From RGIG3009 sp045578425 (lineage in GTDB: Bacteria; Bacillota; Clostridia; Oscillospirales; Acutalibacteraceae), in the NCBI GenBank assembly GCA_045578425.1, contig JAZNKF010000065.1, positions 10,813-74,812 on the forward strand: DNA of 64,000 nt, given 5' to 3'. Below are positions 59,962-64,000 of this stretch, piece by piece (the stretch's first letter is position 1; every line of letters starts with the position of its first letter). The position numbers and the translations under genes are program-made. The notes beneath the pieces were generated by a model. That model was not told the DNA's origin. It worked only from the letters and a program-made list of their open reading frames with translations, and made no database searches.

Positions 59962-60774
59962 TTATTGTGCTACTTCTAACAATTTTTTGCTTACTCTTGC
60001 TTGCACATCAATATAATAGGCAAGTTCAGCAGCATTCATATCGTTATTATCCCATTTTTCAAAATCTGAAACTACTTTTGAATAATTACTCATATATTCT
60101 GCGTATTCACCAAGAAGACTTAAATCCCCCGGATTGGAACGATATTTTTTCATAAAAGCGACATACTCATCCATAAATTTTTCATAACTATCCATAGCTT
60201 TTTTAAAGTCCAAGTCCAATCCATTTTCGCTTTTGGTTGTCGTTGTAGTTTCGTTTAAGATTGTCGCCGTTTTAGTAGTCGTTGTTGTTTTAGTTGTTGT
60301 GGTAGTAGAAGAAGTTGTTTTCTCCTCCTCTGTTATATCGTTTTCCGTTTTGTCTTCCTTAGGAATTTCTTGGCTATTGGATGTTTTTTTGAAATATAGT
60401 TTATCACCATAGTAATCAAAACAAAGTTTGCCATCAACAACGGTACACTTTTCACCGTCGATCATAATATTTTCGTCTGCTTTCAGCCAATTTACCAAAT
60501 CTCCATAGCCGTCTTCGTAAAGATACGCTTTTCCGCCATCTTTTAAAATAATACAATAGTCACTTAAATCTTCGTATTCTACAGTATTCCACTCTTCAAC
60601 AGAAAATTTTGATCCCTCACACTCAATAAAATCCACTTTCCATGTGCCTGATAAATCATCCGTTACGAGAGTGGTAGTTGCAGATGAAGGTGACAGTTCT
60701 CCCCCTTCTTTACCACAAGCTGTCAACAATAACGCTGACATAATTATAGAGCATAATAGCATTATTCTTTTCAT
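59962..60774 (-). CDS. Surface lipoprotein with two small domains joined by a Thr-rich linker
   Basis: A 270-residue lipoprotein: signal peptide with lipobox LLTAC (Cys20), an N-terminal beta domain (about 40-130: GTWKVDFIECEG, GKAYLYEDG, CTVVDGKLCFDYYGDKLYF), a Glu/Lys then Thr-rich linker (135-180) and a helical C-terminal domain (about 185-268, LDFKKAMDSYEKFMDEYVAF). The C-terminal part resembles DUF6591-type domains of clostridial lipoproteins, tentatively. GGAGGAG precedes the ATG. Function unknown. Confidence 0.8.
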   Translation of the reverse strand: MKRIMLLCSIIMSALLLTACGKEGGELSPSSATTTLVTDDLSGTWKVDFIECEGSKFSVEEWNTVEYEDLSDYCIILKDGGKAYLYEDGYGDLVNWLKADENIMIDGEKCTVVDGKLCFDYYGDKLYFKKTSNSQEIPKEDKTENDITEEEKTTSSTTTTTKTTTTTKTATILNETTTTTKSENGLDLDFKKAMDSYEKFMDEYVAFMKKYRSNPGDLSLLGEYAEYMSNYSKVVSDFEKWDNNDMNAAELAYYIDVQARVSKKLLEVAQ

Positions 60775-60855
60775 AAAATCTCCTCCTTCTATGTTATGGA
60801 TTATAACATATATTTATAACATTTGTCAAGGCATAATATTGGTGAGGTGATTTAT

Positions 60856-61044
60856 GTGGAAGAAAAACTCATCATCAATAAAAAGTCTCTAAAAGGCGAA
60901 GACGGATATAAAACTTTTTCTATTCGTATTAAAGACGAAACGGTTGCTAATTTAGACAAGTTATCCATCCAAACGAATCGTTCGCGCAATGAATTGATAA
61001 ACATTCTACTCGATTTTGCCATTAAGAACAGCGAAGTAAAGTAA
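60856..61044 (+). CDS. Ribbon-helix-helix (CopG/Arc-like) DNA-binding protein
   Basis: A 62-residue protein with the RHH pattern: the strand KTFSIRIKDETVAN, then LDKLSIQTNRSRNELINILLDFAI, seen as helix LDKLSIQTN and helix RSRNELINILLDF. GTG 60856 is taken because GAGGTG lies 7 bases ahead; the longer frame has no site. RHH proteins often repress their own gene or act as antitoxins, but no toxin gene is adjacent. Its own terminator follows. Divergent from the lipoprotein gene upstream, which it might control. Confidence 0.78.
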   Translation: MEEKLIINKKSLKGEDGYKTFSIRIKDETVANLDKLSIQTNRSRNELINILLDFAIKNSEVK

Positions 61045-61088
61045 AAAACCGCATCTGCCGCCCATTGGGGACGGCAGCTGCGGTTTTT
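61043..61088. terminator. Bidirectional terminator
   Basis: AAAAACCGCA pairs with TGCGGTTTTT, with an inner CTGCCG/CGGCAG stem. Confidence 0.85.
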
Positions 61089-61752
61089 ACCAAACATACG
61101 GAATTAAACGATATTTCACATTTTGCATATATTCTTCATATCCTGCCAGTTCCTTTTTCAAAAACACCTCTTCTTCTTTGATGCGCTTAGCAATAATAAA
61201 CGGGTAAAAGAGAAAAATCACAAACGCGTACAGAGAACCCAAAATAAGCGGCATTGATAAAAATAACAGCAGCGTTGCGCTGTACATGGGATGCCGCACC
61301 ACACGGTATAGACCTGTATCAATCACTTTTTGGTTTTCTTGTACCGCAATGGTACGGCTCAAATACGTGTTTTCCCGCAACACTTCGGCATACAAAAAAT
61401 ATGCAAACAAAAACAATACGGCAGCAACCACAACAACCGCTTTGGGCAAGGTGTACCAAGAAAAACGGTGTCCCAATCCCGCCACAACAAACCCTGCCAC
61501 AAACATAAGCCCGCTCAATTTGACAACCAATTGTTGTTCCTTTTGTTTTTCTTTGGCATCCAATCGTTTTTGAAGTAACTGTGGATTTTTAAGCAGCATG
61601 ATAAGTCCTGCCGCAAACATTGGCACAAACAAAATTGCCATCAACAACCAACCGTTAAAAAACAAAAGTGTGCCCGCAGGCAAAAACAGTAACGCACCGA
61701 CCAAAATAACACCTAATAAAAACTTGGTAATTGCTTGTACAAATAATTTCAT
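61087..61752 (-). CDS. ICMT/PEMT-like membrane methyltransferase
   Basis: A 221-residue protein with five to six helices. The C-terminal core DTGLYRVVRHPMYSATLL and KRIKEEEVFLKKEL then YEEYMQNVKYRLIP is the signature of the isoprenylcysteine carboxyl methyltransferase/phospholipid N-methyltransferase family, with His-Pro and Glu-Glu motifs for S-adenosylmethionine. Bacterial members methylate lipids or small acceptors; the substrate is unknown. It ends at the shared terminator. Confidence 0.85.
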   Translation of the reverse strand: MKLFVQAITKFLLGVILVGALLFLPAGTLLFFNGWLLMAILFVPMFAAGLIMLLKNPQLLQKRLDAKEKQKEQQLVVKLSGLMFVAGFVVAGLGHRFSWYTLPKAVVVVAAVLFLFAYFLYAEVLRENTYLSRTIAVQENQKVIDTGLYRVVRHPMYSATLLLFLSMPLILGSLYAFVIFLFYPFIIAKRIKEEEVFLKKELAGYEEYMQNVKYRLIPYVW

Positions 61753-61781
61753 GGTTACTGCTGTGCCCCCTTTGCTTTGAA

Positions 61782-62108
61782 TTACAAAAGTTCTTTTAAT
61801 TCATCAAGAAACGCTTCTTCGCCCCAGGTATTCATCTTAAAGAAAAGGGCTTGACTTCCCCCTGTGGCAATGGCAGACAACCGAATAGGGTCGTTCCCGT
61901 TTTGAAAAAGAACCACGCTTAAACTTACACGATTTCCACCTGTATAGCTGTATCGTTCAAACACACGAACACTGCAACGGGCATCACCGTTTATGAAATC
62001 GCTTGATTCCTCAAGAGATGCAGAAAAGCTTCCCCCTACAATGCCTTCTTCTATTTTGCTAATCCATTGATTAAAATCGCCATTTAACGTTCGTTCTAAT
62101 TTTGCCAT
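61782..62108 (-). CDS. DUF6054-like small cytoplasmic protein
   Basis: A 108-residue protein beginning MAKLERTLNGDFNQW, with EEGIVGGSFSASLEESSDF, RCSVRVFERYSYTGGNRVSL, LSAIATGGSQALFF and a final acidic helix EEAFLDELKELL (each quoted in part). The repeating strand-loop pattern recalls DUF6054 proteins, from memory. No signal or membrane segment; role unknown. Promoter at 62167-62195. AAAGGAA precedes the ATG. Confidence 0.7.
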   Translation of the reverse strand: MAKLERTLNGDFNQWISKIEEGIVGGSFSASLEESSDFINGDARCSVRVFERYSYTGGNRVSLSVVLFQNGNDPIRLSAIATGGSQALFFKMNTWGEEAFLDELKELL

Positions 62109-62166
62109 TATATTTTTATTCCTTTCTTAATCAACACTTGAATAATATTCGATTTCTATAAATTTT

Positions 62167-62195
62167 ATTGTATCATATATAGTTTCAACAATCAA
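62167..62195 (-). promoter_or_regulatory. Promoter of the DUF6054-like gene
   Basis: On the minus strand TTGATT (62190-62195), a 17-base spacer and TACAAT (62167-62172). Confidence 0.65.
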
Positions 62196-62218
62196 TTTTT
62201 ATCTTTGAATTTGGAACA

Positions 62219-62240
62219 AAAAAGCAAGGCGATGCCTTGC
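62219..62240 (-). terminator. Minus-strand terminator-like hairpin
   Basis: GCAAGGC (62224-62230) pairs with GCCTTGC (62234-62240); on the minus strand TTTTTT follows. It shields the DUF6054-like promoter from read-through. Confidence 0.65.
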
Positions 62241-62247
62241 GAAATAA

Positions 62248-62532
62248 CTATTCATTATTTACTATTATAGGAAAAAAAGTAGTTCGGTTACGCAAGAGTC
62301 CAATGTCGAAACCCTGGACAGTACGCCCGAAGCGGGACTTGCTTCTCCCGAAACTACTAACAGTAAAGTATCACAAGAAAAACCTATTGTCAATACTTAC
62401 AGTCACGCTCTGTTTTTTGAAAGGGTTGTACAAATTTTATGCCTTTTGATTTTTGACCTATGTGTTCGAACCCCTACATATTTAGTGATATTGTGCCTAC
62501 GGCACAGTGATATTTTCGCGTTGCGAAAGTGA
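62248..62532 (+). other. Start-less open frame, probable part of a dispersed repeat
   Basis: Ninety-four codons are open between two stops with no good start or ribosome site. Its composition (a Glu/Thr/Pro-rich first half, then a hydrophobic VVQILCLLIFDLCV stretch) and the run into the hairpin array suggest repeat DNA rather than a gene. This and the array fill most of the gap from 62109 to 62752; no normal gene is visible there. Confidence 0.3.
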
Positions 62533-62654
62533 TATTGAAACCTACGGTTTCAGTGATATTATATTCGCCATAAAACTGGGCGAATATAATATCACTCGGC
62601 TTTAGCCGAATATCACTGCAAAGCAATATAACTCGCCATAAGGCAAATATAACT
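62484..62654. repeat. Symmetrical array of small hairpins spaced by AGTGATATT
   Basis: AGTGATATT occurs at 62484, 62506, 62528 and 62552; the inverse AATATCACT at 62588 and 62609, then a variant AATATAACT at 62625 and 62646. Each interval holds a short perfect or near-perfect hairpin (GTGCC/GGCAC, TTTCGC/GCGAAA, GAAACC/GGTTTC, CGGC/GCCG, TGC/GCA). The whole array is an imperfect palindrome centred near 62570 on TATTCGCC/GGGCGAATA. Confidence 0.9.
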
Positions 62655-62686
62655 GAAAAAGCACTTGCTATTGCAAGTGCTTTTTT
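62655..62686. terminator. Hairpin terminator after the array
   Basis: AAAAAGCACTTGC pairs with GCAAGTGCTTTTT around TATT. Confidence 0.75.
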
Positions 62687-62752
62687 CTTGGCTGTTCCGA
62701 ACTATTTAGATGCCACTTTGTTCTTTAAAAAATCAATACGAAAAATTACAAT

Positions 62753-63370
62753 TTATATTTCCTTCCAATCCGTGCGTTTAATCAGTTGCTCTGTAATTAA
62801 CGAATTAATTTGTTTATTGAATTCATCCTTGTCAACTTCTGTTCCATCTATTTCATAATATGGACACGGTTCTGTACTGTCTGAATAAATCAATTCATCT
62901 CGTGCAAATAGGTTAGAAATATTCTCCGTTTCACCATTTGACTTATAACGGAAAAGCTTATAGCTTCGCGTGCCTGAATAATCATATTGCCGTACCATTA
63001 TTCCATTACAAAGCGGATAATCACGACAACTTCCTTCCACAGAATCGCTGTTCCAACAGAGCATCTGTTCGCCGTCAAAATGAAATACACCATTATAACC
63101 ACACGGGTTATCTTGCAATTGAACAAGCAGTTCTACCGCGCCATCTCCATCCAAATCCAAATAGGTGTATTCATACTCTAATACAGTATCTTGAAAGTCA
63201 GGAATGTACCACTTTTCCTCCCATCCATCAGACAAGAATGTTTTATCTCCTGACAAGAAAGTGGAATAAGCTTCTATAACAGAATCATTTAGGGCTTCCT
63301 TTTCATTTGTACACCCGACGGTTCCCAGTATACAAATTAATGCCAAGGCTGCTACTATTATTCTTTTCAC
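62753..63370 (-). CDS. Secreted lipoprotein with a calcium-type acidic loop
   Basis: A 205-residue lipoprotein: signal peptide ending in lipobox GTVGC (Cys20), then a globular domain. DLDGDGAVELLV resembles the EF-hand/FG-GAP-type calcium loop found in many clostridial lipoproteins. Several Cys residues (about 89, 105, 114, 121, 171) could pair outside the cell. Family not recognised. GTG start 63370 follows AAGGGAG. No cotranscribed partner. Confidence 0.8.
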   Translation of the reverse strand: MKRIIVAALALICILGTVGCTNEKEALNDSVIEAYSTFLSGDKTFLSDGWEEKWYIPDFQDTVLEYEYTYLDLDGDGAVELLVQLQDNPCGYNGVFHFDGEQMLCWNSDSVEGSCRDYPLCNGIMVRQYDYSGTRSYKLFRYKSNGETENISNLFARDELIYSDSTEPCPYYEIDGTEVDKDEFNKQINSLITEQLIKRTDWKEI

Positions 63371-63496
63371 ATAATCACTCCCTTTTATTTAATTGTAGCA
63401 TAAAATAAGAAATCAAACAAGATGTATCGCCGTTTCGGTCGTTCGAATCCATCTTGACGGAGATTTTTATATTCGTCTGCGGAGCAGACACCGAAC

Positions 63497-63583
63497 TTCT
63501 TCACTATTCACTATTACTTATTACCTTCCAAAAATCCTCGTAGATAATAGAAAAGTGAAGAGTGAAAAGGTAATAGTGAAAAG
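63497..63583. repeat. Inverted CACTATT-rich repeats beside tRNA-Tyr
   Basis: TTCTTCACTATTCACTATTA at 63498-63517 and, inverted, CTTTTCACTATTACC within 63568-63583. AAAAATCCTCG at 63530-63540 is also the inverse of 63605-63615. This looks like remnants of a small inverted-repeat element or a duplicated terminator region. Confidence 0.55.
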
Positions 63584-63584
63584 T

Positions 63585-63616
63585 AAAAATCCCCGTTCTT
63601 GCGAACGAGGATTTTT
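63585..63616 (-). terminator. Terminator of the tRNA-Tyr transcript
   Basis: AAAAATCC..CGTTC pairs with GAACGAGGATTTTT around TTGC, one mismatch, just past the tRNA 3' end on the minus strand. Confidence 0.75.
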
Positions 63617-63701
63617 GGTGGGAGAGGACGGATTCGAACCATCGAAGCGATTACGCAGCAGATTTACAGTCTGTCCCCTTTGGCCACTCGGGAACTCTCC
63701 C
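63616..63701 (-). tRNA. tRNA-Tyr (anticodon GTA)
   Basis: On the minus strand GGGAGAG at the 5' end pairs with CTCTCCC at the 3' end, followed by A and an encoded CCA. The anticodon arm GCAGATTTACAGTCTGT, read on the given strand, yields GTA; the T loop is GGTTCGAATCC. A long variable arm, as expected for bacterial tRNA-Tyr, is present (83 bases without CCA). Confidence 0.95.
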
Positions 63702-63710
63702 ATATTAATT

Positions 63711-63728
63711 TGGAGCTGGTGGACGGAC
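63711..63728. repeat. Partial copy of the tRNA-Thr 3' end
   Basis: TGGAGCTGGTGGACGGAC is identical to 63866-63883, the CCA, discriminator, acceptor and start of the T arm of tRNA-Thr. After it the sequence diverges. Confidence 0.85.
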
Positions 63729-63786
63729 GCGGCCTTTATACTAAAGTCCGCCGTGCTCACGGCACAGCCGTTCACACTTCGCAACT

Positions 63787-63811
63787 AAAAACATCACACC
63801 GTGATGTTTTC
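63787..63811 (-). terminator. Hairpin downstream of tRNA-Thr
   Basis: AAACATCAC pairs with GTGATGTTT around ACC; on the minus strand a T-run follows, fitting a terminator for tRNA-Thr. Confidence 0.6.
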
Positions 63812-63865
63812 CTAACGTTGCTCACCCTCTTAGGTTTCAAGTCCTACCAAGTTTCAATCAAAAAA

Positions 63866-63941
63866 TGGAGCTGGTGGACGGACTTGAACCCCCGACCTGC
63901 TGATTACAAATCAGCTGCTCTACCAACTGAGCTACACCAGC
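63866..63941 (-). tRNA. tRNA-Thr (anticodon TGT)
   Basis: On the minus strand GCTGGTG pairs with CACCAGC, then T and an encoded CCA. D arm TAGCTCAGTTGGTAGAGC, anticodon arm CTGATTTGTAATCAG (TGT) and T arm GGGGGTTCAAGTCC are canonical. Confidence 0.96.
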
Positions 63942-63956
63942 GCTTAATGCTTGAAC

Positions 63957-63985
63957 AATATAACACAATTTTTTATGTATGTCAA
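63957..63985 (-). promoter_or_regulatory. Promoter of tRNA-Thr
   Basis: On the minus strand TTGACA (63980-63985), a 17-base spacer and TATATT (63957-63962). Confidence 0.85.
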
Positions 63986-64000
63986 GCACATTTTTCAAAT

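Noticed and set aside
62484..62654. CRISPR array
   Set aside because: Spacers are self-complementary hairpins of 12-16 bases, repeats are 9 bases and half of them are inverted; no cas genes.
63521..63784. An 87-codon minus-strand frame
   Set aside because: It is a translation of the tRNA-Tyr gene and its flanks.

Overview
The window looks like a chromosome segment of an anaerobic gut Clostridia, probably Oscillospiraceae/Ruminococcaceae. This is an inference from Firmicutes-type AGGAGG ribosome sites and TTGACA/TATAAT promoters, a sigma-H homologue, Thr-rich linkers in exported proteins, oxygen-labile two-subunit fumarase and a secondary-transporter-rich gene set. No phage, insertion sequence or CRISPR array was found.

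Layout. 1-6.7 kb: housekeeping and envelope genes, from a degenerate P-type-ATPase-like membrane protein (cut by the left edge) and rlmB through an SDR, a LytM/M23 peptidase, an acyltransferase/PAP2 pair, a zinc-ribbon protein, a tRNA-like relic and a sigma-H-type factor. 6.8-18.4 kb: a SLC13/ArsB-type transporter, a DUF975 protein, a fumarase plus GH36 galactosidase operon, XRE, DeoR and AraC regulators, an SGNH hydrolase, and a glycerol-1-phosphate dehydrogenase/HAD pair. 18.4-22.7 kb: a five-gene operon of unknown purpose, divergent from the AraC regulator: two near-identical paralogues, an Anabaena sensory rhodopsin transducer (ASRT) family protein, a phosphotriesterase-homology protein and a creatinase-like M24 protein lacking its metal ligands.

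22.7-52.4 kb: a large surface-polysaccharide locus made of two convergent arms meeting at a bidirectional terminator near 36.36 kb. The plus arm makes UDP-L-FucNAc and a probable CDP-polyol phosphate unit and carries an initiating phosphotransferase, a WbuB-like transferase, an acyltransferase, Wzy and Wzx. The minus arm makes dTDP-L-rhamnose and carries four glycosyltransferases, its own Wzy and Wzx, and a decoration/transport tail (GNAT, two ATP-grasp enzymes, a TRAP-type permease, a small membrane protein and a DegT aminotransferase). The same 15-base dyad element lies by the promoter of each arm.

52.4-64 kb: an alanine symporter, a CvpA-like protein, a peptide-use operon (PepD, OPT transporter, PqqD-like protein), a hydrolase, two lipoproteins, a ribbon-helix-helix protein, an ICMT-like methyltransferase and a DUF6054-like protein. 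Then come a symmetrical array of small hairpins, and tRNA-Tyr and tRNA-Thr genes separated by a partial copy of the tRNA-Thr 3' end.

The best candidates for something undescribed are the ASRT operon, the hairpin array at 62484-62654, the two-arm polysaccharide locus with its unusual tail, and the pseudo-P-type-ATPase at the left edge. All functions are read from motifs by eye; no database search was possible.
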